From the NCBI GenBank assembly GCA_033239125.1, contig BSWB01000005.1, forward strand, positions 145,820,494-145,884,493: 64,000 bases of DNA. The letters run 5' to 3'. The notes under the pieces are model-generated. The model was not told the origin of the DNA. It made no database searches and saw nothing but the letters and a program-made list of their open reading frames with translations. This document shows positions 10,660 through 20,590 of this stretch, in pieces. A program made the position numbers and the translations under genes. Every line of letters starts with the position of its first letter. Position 1 is the first letter of the stretch. Source of the stretch: Fagopyrum homotropicum (lineage: Eukaryota; Streptophyta; Magnoliopsida; Caryophyllales; Polygonaceae).

Positions 10660-11060
10660 AATTTGCTTGTTTCTGGTATGAAAATCATACCAGAAAATTC
10701 ATACCAGTATTTTCTAGTATATAAAATTCTTACCAGAAAATTTTGTTATGAGTTTTCTGGTATGAGTTTTTAGGTATAAATTTCATACCAGAATTTCTAG
10801 TATGAATTTCTGGTATGAAATTCATGCCAGAAAACTCATACCAGAATTTTCTGGTATGTAAAATTCTTACCAGAAAATTTTGTTATGAGTTTTCTGGTAT
10901 AAAAAATTTCTGGTATGACAAGTTCTGGTATGAGAAGTTCTGGTATGACAAAATTTTGGTATGAAAATAATTTCTGGTATGAGAAATTCTTGTATGAAAT
11001 TTTGGTATGAAAATTTCTAGTATAAAAATTCTGGTATGAGAAATTCCGGTATGAGAAATT
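10660..11060. repeat. CTGGTATGA minisatellite, both orientations
   Basis: About 400 bp composed of TTCTGGTATGAAA-like units, many followed by their complement TTTCATACCAGAA, giving a string of small hairpins in the left half and mostly direct-orientation units in the right half. It lies entirely inside the Pack-MULE and I saw it nowhere else in the window. Confidence 0.75.
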
Positions 11061-11354
11061 CAGTCCAGAAAATAAAAAAGAAATAAAAAATAAATTAAAA
11101 AAAAGGCAAAAAAAATAATAAAAGAAAACAAATTCAGTAATTAAAATTTAAAACTTATACTTATATAACAAATAACAAACATCATTTATTCTTTCTTTCT
11201 AAATAGAAGGGTTAATAATTTTTACCTACTATTAAATGAAAGTGGTAAAAAATTTGGGGTACACTTTCTTAAACAAAAACTCAAAAAAGCCTAGTATGTC
11301 AAATTCTCCCAAGATTATTCTCTCTCCTATTAATAATCAATTAAAATTTGTATT

Positions 11355-11950
11355 TTGTTAAATCGGGTAAGTAAATATTCTTATAATAAGTAAAACATTG
11401 TGTCAAAGTAGAATTCGAACTCTGGACGAGTTGCCCACCCTTATACCAGTTGGGCTAATTAAACTTTATGCATTCTTTTGATGATACACAATATTAATAC
11501 ACAATTTCAATTACACAATATTAATACACAATTTCAATTACAAAATATTAAGACATAATTTCAAATACAAAATATTAATAAATAAAAGACTTATGTAACC
11601 AAAACCTTGTGCGCGAAATACCTTTCACTGAATTTCTTTCCTGAATAATATGTAGGTACATTATGTATGCTCGAGTCATTTTATATCGCTCGAGTATTTC
11701 GTACACAAGGTTTTTGGTTACACAAGTCTTTTATTTATTAATATTGTGTATTTGAAATTATGTGTTACGCAAGCCTTTTATTTCGTACACATTGTGTATT
11801 TGAAATTATGTATTACTATTGTGTAATTGAAATTGTGTATTACTATTGTGTATCATCTAAAAAATACACAAAGTTTAATTAGTTCAATTGGTATAAGGGT
11901 AGGAGGGAGGGCCAATTCATCCAGAGTTCAAATCCTACCTTTTACCCAAA
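11355..11950. repeat. Long inverted repeat with tRNA-like A and B boxes in each arm
   Basis: The left arm (about 11360-11622) and right arm (about 11690-11945) are inverse complements over most of their length; for example GACTTATGTAACCAAAACCTTGTG pairs with CACAAGGTTTTTGGTTACACAAGTC. The unpaired centre is about 70 bp. Reading outward from the centre, each arm contains an A-box-like TTAGYYCAAYTGGTAT and a B-box-like GAGTTCRAAT, as in tRNA-derived SINEs. No cloverleaf can be formed. It could be a head-to-head SINE pair or a foldback element. No TSD was identified. Confidence 0.6.
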
Positions 11951-12054
11951 TTTTTTCAATATGAACTATTCCATTATAATCCATGAACTTTCCTTTTATA
12001 TAATCACAAACTCTTGTCTGCTTATATTCTTCAATGCTTATATTCTTCAAAAAA

Positions 12055-12480
12055 AATGGAAGAACTAGATAGTCGCATCTTGGACAACAAACAACAATCA
12101 TGAAACGAAATCGGTCAGAGTGAAGGATTGCAAGTAGATGAAAACGAAATCAGTGAAAGTGAAGAACTAGATAGTCCAATCTTGGACAACAAACAACAAT
12201 CATGAAACGAAATCGGCCAGAGTGAAGGATTGCGAGTAGATGAAAACGAAATTAGTGAAAGTGAAGAACTAGATAGTCGCATCTTAGACAACAAACAACA
12301 ATCATGAAACGAAATCGGTCAGAGTGAAGGATTGCAAGTAGATGAAAACGAAATCACTGAAAGTGAAGAACTACATAGTTGCATCTTGGAAAACGAAATC
12401 GGTTGCAAAGTGAAGAAATAGATAGTCGCGCAAACAACGAAAACGAAATCGGTTCTACTAGATAGTCGCATTGGAAAAAT
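12055..12480 (+). repeat. 102-bp tandem repeat (34-codon period)
   Basis: Units begin with GAAGAACTAGATAGTCGC at exactly 12059, 12161, 12263 and 12365. An upstream ATG opens a frame reading MEELDSRILDNKQQS, a TGA, then NEIGQSEGLQVDENEISESE, and the next unit repeats the same frame. Because 102 is a multiple of three, every complete unit carries the same TGA. The array ends in shorter degenerate pieces. A second copy is at 49905-50215. The acidic peptide is not one I recognise. Confidence 0.75.
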
Positions 12481-13501
12481 CATTGTGCAAAATAAATGTA
12501 CATAATCTTACAAATTTAATTAAGCAATCATTTATTGTCAAATGATTAATTTATTAGGGGTATTTTTTATAATATATAAACTTAAATATGAATTAGTAAT
12601 TGTAATGTTGCTAAATGGAATCGAGTAATTGTAATTGTAACATTGTTTAACGGAATTTGTAATGTTTTTAGTAATCAACATTTAAATTAATTGGTCGTAC
12701 AAAAGTGAAAATTACTTAATTACATAACTTAAAAATGTTTAATACACTACAAATACGAAAATACATATGGATTACAAAGTAGAAAATACTAGAACGAATT
12801 AAAATTGAAATTCGGTCCTTTAGCGTGTTTGTCTCCACGTTTGAGTCACTTGGGAGTGTAGCCGCTCTATACTGGAAGATGTTATACATTTTCTTGCATC
12901 CCTTCGATCATGGTCGGATATCCACGATTTTGAATTTGGGTCAATTTGTATTTGTCGTTGTAACGTTGTTTAACGGATTTGGTATGTCGGTGTAATGTTT
13001 TGTAAAGAACTTTGGGTAAAAAATTTAAATACGAGAATAAGTGGTTATTAATGGTAAAAGTAACAATTCAAAATAAATCAACTTTCTACTGCAATCAGGT
13101 ACGTGGGGATAGAGAAGGGAGTGACTAGGCTGATTAAGACTTCTCCTTTGTAATGTAATCATTATTATCATATAAATCTGTAAAATCAAGCCTTAAGCCC
13201 AAAATTACTCCGATTGAAGCTAAATAGTAAAAATAAGGCTATGTGAAATTTTGGTGAGAAGAGAGAGAGAGGAAATCAAGAGGCAAAGTTCTGAAGTTTG
13301 ACGAGGGGATAAGTCGACAGCAAACGAGAGGGGAAGCAAAGTGATTCCATGTGGGTACTCGACCACGCAAAGAGCTGGGCGAGATAGGGATCACAATAAG
13401 GTATATTCGAAGGTTTCGTTTTTAAGTTTTCGATCGAAAAATCAAGTTATAGGACGAAATAACGAGTAAGGTTTGATTTTGGACGTCCTAATAAATTTAT
13501 A
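12481..13501. other. Left part of the duplicated segment, no gene seen
   Basis: Matches 55136-55669 and 57685-58141 closely, with the Harbinger-like element absent here. Contains no frame I can assign. The stretch 13230-13440 (GAGAAGAGAGAGAG, TGGGTACTCGACCACGCAAAG) looks like part of an old LTR or transcribed repeat, but I found no termini. Confidence 0.5.
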
Positions 13502-13655
13502 ATCAAGAATAAATAAGAATGTCTTAGTTTTCGGAATCTAAGTGAAACCAACCGGTATATATACACTCGTCTTGATCTCCAGTTTGAACTAGTTAAGCCA
13601 TCTCTTCTCTTCGAATGTCTTAGTTTTATCCGTTATATACAGCCTACAAGGGCAA

Positions 13656-16471
13656 AGATTTCATATCATAACGAAAAACGAGAACCAAACAGAAATCTCA
13701 TTCTTGAGTAGTTGGATTCCGTCTACAAAGAACTCGCCATCACTTCCTTTTAATGTTGACAGAAGGTATTGTGTGTTCAAGTGATTGAATGGAGGATGAA
13801 ATCGTATGCTGAAACGAACCTTGGACAGGTATGTCCTGCTACGTGGGAGCTCTGGGTTTTACTCGTATGTCATACTGGAGCGTGAAGAAGGATGGCCGGC
13901 TGTAAACGTTGGACAAATAAGGGCTGTTTATAAACTGCAAAGGGACAAGTAAAATTTCAGTACTATATGATGTATCAAAATAGTTATGTACTATCTAAAT
14001 AAGTATGTTTGATATAAAATAGTTTGTAAATAAACTTGATCAGGTTCAGATACATGGCAGTTTCAGATAAGATTCAAAGGCAGATGCCAATGCCACAAGA
14101 TCAGAAGACAGGCAAGCCTCTTGCGTACAAAGAAGCCGTTATCTTGACAAACCCGGAAAATCAAGACCTCAAAGGAGAGGTAGACATATAATTTTATATG
14201 TGGCTTCGTTGATGATCAATTGAATTGATAACCTCAAGGAAAAAAAAATTATAACGAGAAGAGTTTAGGCTCAATCACCTTCTATAGGTGGTTCATACTA
14301 AAACATCGGGGATGAGAACACACTTGAAGATAAGTGTGAGAATTCAAGTGTCTCAGATGGATCAAACAGTCAGCAACATAGATAACCTAAAGTATATGTC
14401 ATGTTTTCAGGTGGATGATAAGTATCAATATTCAGTTGATAACAAAGACAACAAATTGCATGGATGGATATCTCATGATCCTCCAGTAGGGTTCTGGATG
14501 ATCACTCCGAGTAGCGAATTCTATTCTGGAGGGCCTTTCAAGCAAGATCTTACATCTCATGTCGGACCTACATGTCTCGCTGTGAGTATCAAAATGTTCC
14601 ATTTTCGCACGGTCATAAAGATATACTACTAAGATGAGAATGCATATAAATATGTAATTTACATGCTAAAATGTGGAGGGATTCTATTTTATTATGGCAG
14701 ATGTTTCACAGTACACACTATGCTGGAAGAGATTTCACCATGAAATTTGAAGAAGGGGAGCCGTGGAAGAAGGTTTTTGGACCGTACTTTATCCATCTGA
14801 ATTCGGTTTCAGACAATGAAGATCCCCTTGTACTCTGGGCAAAAGCTAAGGAGCAAGTACAAATTACATAACTTTATTATGCAAAATTTCAGACAAAAAA
14901 AATCAATTATATACATTATGCTAAGATTTTGTTCTGATTTAAAAATCTATTAGATGTCGGAAGAAGTTGGTAAGTGGCCTTATGACTTTCCATCATCAAC
15001 AGACTTTCCAAAGTCTCATCAGCGAGGGTCTGTACGTGGAAGATTGCTAGTTCAAGATAGGTAAGAACAAAACAATGATCTTATCAAACTCAAGGATGCA
15101 AAAAAATGCTAATTCTGATGCATTTGAAGGTATACGAGTAAGATACTGATGCCCGCGAGCTCTGCTTGGGTAGGATTAGCCAAACCAGGAAACCCAGGAT
15201 CATGGCAAAGAGAATCAAAGGTCAGAAAACTCTTTCAGACATGTCGAGATTAAAAAAAATGATACAAGACTAATGTTACAATGTACATTGTGCTAGGGCT
15301 ATCAATATTGGGCTCAGGCAGATGACAATGGAGACTTTCTTATAGAAGGGGTACGCGAGGGGACTTACAGTTTATATGCAACAGTTCCAGGTTTTATTGG
15401 AGATTACAAATATGAAGGGAATGTTGAAATTATACCTGGTGAGTAGCCTTCTAGGAATAACAGTTTTCAATTTATTTGATGTACAAATGCAGAGGATATT
15501 TGAAGCTACAGTCCTCAATATAGCCTACTTTATGAGAATACAGGGAATGAAATCCAATTGGAAAGACTTGTTTACGAGCCACCAAGAAACGGTCCAACCT
15601 TATGGGAAATTGGAATTCCGGATCGCAGTGCAGCTGAATTCTTTGTACCCGACTCGAATCCAAACCTCAAAAACAGATGTTTTCTCCAAAATGACCAAAA
15701 CAAGTTAGTCTTCAGCATATCATCTTGATACAGTGATCAAAATTCATCAATCTCCCTTGATTATTTACTGACTATTTTGTTGGAGCAATGAACAGATTTC
15801 GGCAATATGGTTTGTGGGAACGATACACTGATCTTTATCCCGATAAGGACCTCATCTACAACGTAGGTGTTAGTGATTATCGTAAAGATTGGTTTTTTGC
15901 CCATGTTACTAGGTACTTAATCATTTGTCCTATACTTCACATAGTTTCAGAGAGAGATATATGTTAATCGATCTGATATGTGCAATGTAGAAGAAAAAAT
16001 GACAAGACATATAGCAAAACAACATGGCAAATAGTATTCACCCTAGAGGATGTGCAGCAAGAGAAAAACTATACCTTGCAACTGGCACTCGCGTCGGCAG
16101 CTGAATCAGAGCTGCAGGTAAGGCTAAACCATCATATCTATAAGTGGACGAGTTCAGACCGAGTACTTGAACTTCTAAATGAATTATTACTATTATCTTC
16201 TTTTTATGATTCATAGGTTCGAATCAACAACCCGGATTTGAGTGTTCGTCCTCCTTTTACAACAAAGCTAATAGGGAAGGATAATGCAATTGCAAGGCAT
16301 GGGATTCACGGATTGTATTGGTTGTTTAGCGTGAATGTACGAGGCTCTTGGCTCAGATGTGGAAAAAACACTATCTACCTCACCCAGTCAAGATACACAA
16401 GTCCATTTCGAGGTGTAATGTATGACTACATTCGATTAGAAGGACCTATGGAAGTTAGGAGCATGTATTAA
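13656..16471 (+). pseudogene. Rhamnogalacturonan lyase (PL4-type), 5'-truncated gene
   Basis: Twelve exons with consensus GT-AG junctions: about 13656-13765, 13829-13948, 14044-14179, 14411-14581, 14701-14856, 14954-15060, 15130-15220, 15297-15438, 15544-15703, 15796-15912, 15991-16117 and 16217-16471, ending at TAA. Together they give about 560 codons with no internal stop. The product matches plant rhamnogalacturonate lyases (cell-wall pectin backbone cleavage, secreted), with landmarks YVLLRGSSGFYSY, KLHGWISHDPPVGFWMITPS, EPPRNGPTLWEIGIPDR, GVSDYRKDWFFAH and GIHGLYWLF. The first intron is unusually short (63 bp). The N-terminus, including the signal peptide and the first 100 or more residues, is missing: upstream of 13656 the frame breaks and no start fits. 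The splice sites and frame are otherwise intact, so decay is recent or the fragment is selected. Confidence 0.85.
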
Positions 16472-17158
16472 TATAGATAACTAAGATGATATCCAAATCA
16501 AAGAAAATTCTATACTGACTAACTGTATAGGGTTTTATGATTTCCAAGGGAATATTTATTAGAAGAAATGCAACAAACTAGCGCAATTTTGTACTTGTAC
16601 AGTATGTAAATTGATGTATACAGAAAATAAAAGTATGTAATTATCAGGTCTCTATTCTCCAAAACTAGAAAACATCAGCATCCTTTCAATAAAGAGACGA
16701 ATTCGAACCTGTGCTGGCTCGTTGATCTTGAACGAGTCTGGATCTGAGCCATGATTATCTGAGACAATGAACACATGAATTCAGAAAATAAATCAAATTC
16801 CATGACACGCTAAAGAAGAAATTCAGTGCAGTTAGTGTTCAATTAACAAACAACCTATTCCTTCCATATGCAAAATTGAACGACGGATTCTGGCAGCAAT
16901 CGATCCCAGTGAATTCACGTTTCATTTTCGTGCAATTGCCAAATTGATCGTCGAATTGGACAGGAAAAGTACTAAATTAGACAACGAATCGTTCTCTATC
17001 TCATAATCTACTAGCACTGTAACCTGATATTTGTCAACAAACTATTCATCGGAAGGATTCTGTTGAAGATATTAAAAACAACTTACAAGATTGAGAATTT
17101 GCAGTGGCATTGGATAATCCAATTCGACTGACAGCTTCACATATTTCATAGCTTATTC
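16472..17158. other. 3' flank of the lyase fragment
   Basis: Includes a plausible polyadenylation context (AATAAAAG at about 16627). On the minus strand, 16660-16770 reads an open stretch NHGSDPDSFKINEPAQ followed by RIRLFIERM and a stop, which may be the last exon of a neighbouring gene carried along with the insert. I do not recognise it. The remaining sequence shows nothing. Confidence 0.35.
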
Positions 17159-17201
17159 ATCAAGAATAAATAAGAATGGAACGAAAGAAATCGAGAAACG
17201 A

Positions 17202-18956
17202 AATTAAAACGGATTAAAATTTATTTTGCGGAGAAGGCGACGTACGGGATACTTTACTTCAAGAAGAAGTCACTAGCGCTGACGTTGCGCGCATACTATT
17301 TTTTTCGGATTAAATTTTTTTATTAAATATTTTTTCTAAACAAAAAAAATTTAAAACAAATTATCACTAAACACGGTTAAACATTCACAAATCTCAACAA
17401 CATATTTTTATTTTAATTTTTTTTAATTAAAACATATTTTTTATTCGAATAAATAAAAACTTGATCTTATTTTTGTTAAGTAAATCTTTTTTTAAAAATT
17501 TTGTAATTAAAACATATTTTGTTTCCGAAAAAAATTTAATCAGAACAGATTTTTTTCCAAAAAAATAAAAACTCGATGTTATCTTTGGTAAGGAAATCTT
17601 TTTTTAAAAAATAAATAATTAAAACATACTTTTTTTCGGCGGAGCGTATTTCGGAAGATTTAAAGTGGTTATCTTGCCCAATACTCTATTTATAAATCGA
17701 TTGTTGAGGATTTATTTCACTTCCTATATATACTAATCTCTCATGTGCTCTTATTTGCATCTTCCACACTCCACCTGATCATCGTTATTGCCAAGCTCTT
17801 GCTCATCAACAAGATCGTCTTCATCAACTGATTTTTTTCGACTGTCGATCGTTTACGTGGTAAGTTTCCAAATTTCTCACCGAACTGTTTTTTTTCCGGC
17901 CACAGTTTCAAATGGTAGAAATTCTTTTACGTGGTTATTTCTCTCACCTGTTCTTATTTGTGAAGTAGTTTTATTTGAAGCAATTTTTTTGAATACAGTT
18001 TAGTCGATCTATCAGCTTCTTTGGCTTTAACTTTTTGAACAAGTTTCAGCCAATTTGGTTATATCTCTCACCTGTTCTTATTTTGAAAGCATCTGTTTAT
18101 TTTAATTTTTTCGGAAAAAACAATAGATTGAGGATTTTGACACAAATTAAACAGAATTTCAAGTAGTCTTATTTTGAAATCTCTTATATAAAAATTATTA
18201 GTTAACAAGATATAGTATAGATTAAACATAATGCCGAGATCGATAAATAAATTCAAGATTCCCTAACAAACATGATCTGGAAAAAATAATTTTGATAAGG
18301 TCTCAATAATATGTACCCATACACTGCTACATATCATATGTACGGGTCATTAACCCTAATTCAACTCTGAGGATTTTAAAGCTTCTTTATATCATTTGAT
18401 TTGTTATTAATTTTGCTTTTGTGATTTTAAAATTCGATTTATTTTGAAATATAGTATTATCCATTTTCTAAAGATTTGTATCATGTAATTAACACGATAT
18501 TGTAGCATCTATGGTCCCAATTTTGTGCCTAAAATGGAGTTTTATTCAAAAATATGAACAAAGATATACCCGATTCAATACTAAAAAATGGTTACAAAAA
18601 TATATTCTAGAGGCTAGACGTAGATAAACTTAAACAAAAGGTAATAAATTTTGGTTAGTAAATTTTGTTAATATTTTTTTTTCTAATGATGGGTTTGACA
18701 CAATTAGTATTGGTGTTAGAATAATTTTAAATTGTTTGTTCATTATGCTTTTAATTTTTTTTTTGTTGGTCGAGTAAATGTATTGCTTGATAACACAATA
18801 GTGAATCTTTTAGTGAAAAACTACTATTCTATTTTCTATTTAACAAAAGTGTTAGAATAATTTTAAATTTTATTATATTCCGTATTTTAACCTTGAAAAC
18901 CCTAACTAGCTATCAAATTACTGCTCAGACCTGATTCAAGCTATTCTTCATCTTCA
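17202..18956 (+). repeat. Upstream block of composite unit 4
   Basis: Corresponds to 1-2091 with one instead of two of the 262-bp AT-rich repeats and with a 70-bp gap near 18640. It retains the TATA-like box (17687-17697), the leader, the GTAAGT donor at 17860 and the AACCCTAACTAGCTATCAAA stretch before the ATG. Confidence 0.65.
17687..17697 (+). promoter_or_regulatory. Candidate TATA box of RNase H-like unit 4
   Basis: TATTTATAAAT aligns with 715-725 of unit 1 and is followed at a plausible distance by the same pyrimidine-rich leader. Confidence 0.4.
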
Positions 18957-19583
18957 ATGGCGTCTGATATGTATGTTCCTGAGCAACTAGTGGAATGGAA
19001 GCCGCCTGCAAAAGGAGTCATGAAACTGAACTGCGACGGCGGTGTATCGCGAGTTCGAGGGTGTGCAGTCGGAGCGGGCATCTTCCGTGACCACCAAGGC
19101 ACGCCTCTTTTCTCCTACGCTTCCTCCGACCCTGGAAAGATGCGTCACACCTCCTACCAAGCTGAGGCTCGCGCTCTGTGTATGGGTCTCGACATCGCCT
19201 TGAGACTCGGAATCCATAGCCTTTGGATAGAGACGGATGCTAAACTTCTGGTCGATGTGCTGCGTTCTGGAAGGCCTAATTTTTGGTACGAAGATGACGT
19301 CATTGCATTCATCAGAGTTCTTATGACACGCTTCCCGGAACAACAATTTATGTTGACGCATATATACCGCGAGGGTAATATGGCTGCCGATTCGCTCGTA
19401 CGAGCGATGCGGGATGATGCTTCCATGGCGGATGATATTAGATGGGGACGCGATGACGGATTGCCCAGCAAAGTAGCGTCCATCATCGACAGGGAACGCA
19501 CCGGATATACTTACATCAGGAATAGCTGCTACATTCCGCGTCCCAAAGATTGCTACTTCCCTCCTTCGATTTCTCAAATTTGA
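18957..19583 (+). CDS. RNase H-like (RVT_3 type) protein, copy 4
   Basis: An open frame of 208 codons with only two amino-acid differences from copy 1 that I could see (H4D near the start and G63R). All four acidic catalytic positions (D27, E70, D94, D145) are retained. Two full-length, nearly identical open copies 17 kb apart imply recent duplication or gene conversion. It is followed by the most complete DDM1 fragment set (copy D4). Confidence 0.75.
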   Translation: MASDMYVPEQLVEWKPPAKGVMKLNCDGGVSRVRGCAVGAGIFRDHQGTPLFSYASSDPGKMRHTSYQAEARALCMGLDIALRLGIHSLWIETDAKLLVDVLRSGRPNFWYEDDVIAFIRVLMTRFPEQQFMLTHIYREGNMAADSLVRAMRDDASMADDIRWGRDDGLPSKVASIIDRERTGYTYIRNSCYIPRPKDCYFPPSISQI

Positions 19584-19884
19584 ATCTTTTAGATTACATA
19601 AATCAATTAGTGTTGATTATGTAAAAATTGTTGTTATGGTATGTTTTGGTTTTACAATGTATATGTATATCTGTATTGATACAGTATAGTAATGAATTTA
19701 CTCTTTGTGTAGCACTTTGCACTGCTTCTGTTTTGGTATTTTGGTATTTATGCTTCTGTTTTGTTTGTTGTAATATATGCAATTGAAGATGTCAACAAGT
19801 AGACTGTAGTCTCTTAGCGTGATATAGTTTAGCATTAGACTCACAACTGTATAACTGTGGAGAAGCTTTGTTGTTTTTAATTAC

Positions 19885-20590
19885 TCCCAAATACGCAAAT
19901 ACTTGCTCAATTCAATGACACTTTTTACTTTGCCAGGTTTGCACCCTCAATGAATGAATTACGGAAGAAGCATATGCCTAGAATCATTGGAACCAAATTT
20001 CCCATTGTTATCACGTCCTATGAGGTTGTCTTACACGATGCTAATTAAGAAACACCTCAGGCACTACAGATGAAAATATATTGTGGTAACGTTTAATTAG
20101 ACTGTAGAATGTTGTATCTTAGGATAAATCTAATTCGACTTGTTTAATGGTTTCACTGACCACTTTTTTGCAATTATATCTTGAAGGGCCACCGTTTGAA
20201 GAACTCTAAGTGCTTCGTTTGAAGCTTTTGCCCACTGAAAACAAGCTTCTGTTAACTGGGACGCCGCTGCAGAACAACTTAGCAGAGTTGTGGTCTCTGT
20301 TGATTTTTATTTTGCTAGACATATTTTCATCACATGAAGAATTTGAATCTTGGTATATTGGGCTTTCTTTGTTTCTATTCTTTTTATTTTTATATTATTG
20401 ATAGGATCAACATTGTTTTGATGATATTGATATTACTGTTACTTGCATGAGTATGGTAGTGTGAGTATAGTGATATTTTTTCCATTCGGATTAATGGTTC
20501 AAAATCCTGTCCAGGTTTGATCTGTCTGGGAAATGTAGCAATGAAGCCGAGAGAGAAGAGTTAGAGGAGAAAAGACGCTCTCAAGTATGA
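19885..20590 (+). pseudogene. DDM1: DDM1 exon fragments, copy D4 (longest)
   Basis: Three exon-like pieces in genomic order: about 19935-20045 (FAPSMN, KKHMPRIIG, PIVITSYEV, then the same TAA as D1); about 20187-20348 (GHRLKNSKC, frame break, NKLLLTGTPLQNN, SSHEEFESW and a GT donor); and about 20516-20588 (FDLSGKCSNEAEREELEEK, RRSQ, then GT). The third exon is absent from D1, D2 and D3 and confirms DDM1: the order LTGTPLQNN, FESW, FDLSGK, EEKRRSQ is that of the DDM1 ATPase. The shared TAA and frame break show that all copies descend from one already broken capture. Confidence 0.8.

Larger units (their letters stand above)
9636..11310. mobile_element. Pack-MULE-like transposon carrying host gene fragments
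   Basis: A 1675-bp element flanked by a perfect 9-bp duplication AAGATTATT (9627-9635 and 11311-11319), the TSD size of Mutator-like elements. About 110 bp at each end form imperfect terminal inverted repeats: GGGCTAATTAGGTAACTAGGC on the left corresponds to the complement of GCCTAGTATGTCAAATTCTCCC on the right, and both TIRs continue through a GTACCCCA and TTTTTACC block. No transposase is present. The cargo is a GC-rich leader-like segment (9745-10010), a receptor-like kinase fragment, a G-rich tract and a CTGGTATG minisatellite. TIRs plus cargo define a Pack-MULE. Confidence 0.85.
13502..17178. other. 3.6-kb genomic insertion flanked by a 20-bp direct repeat
   Basis: The 20-mer ATCAAGAATAAATAAGAATG occurs at 13502-13521 and 17159-17178. 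At 58142-58161 the same 20-mer occurs once, and the sequences on its two sides there match the left flank of the first copy and the right flank of the second. This is what an uninterrupted site looks like. The insert (13522-17158) has no terminal inverted repeats, LTRs or poly-A tail and carries a spliced host gene with its introns. This fits repair-associated insertion of a genomic segment with duplication of the break ends. The mechanism is inferred. Confidence 0.75.

Noticed and set aside
10289..10661. ORFs of over 100 codons through the G-rich tract
   Set aside because: Only the first 35 or so codons match the kinase; the rest translate G/T-rich repeat sequence.
11880..11945. A tRNA gene, from A-box-like and B-box-like motifs
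   Set aside because: No acceptor or anticodon stem pairs, and the motif sits in a long inverted repeat.
13656..16471. Retroposed (processed) lyase copy
   Set aside because: Introns with GT-AG borders are retained and there is no poly-A tail.
1..17225. One large transposon spanning from window start to 17.2 kb bounded by the GAAATTAAAACGGATTAAAA repeats
   Set aside because: The same motif occurs a third time at 58184 within the duplicated segment, so it is part of the composite unit and not a terminus. No TSD fits.
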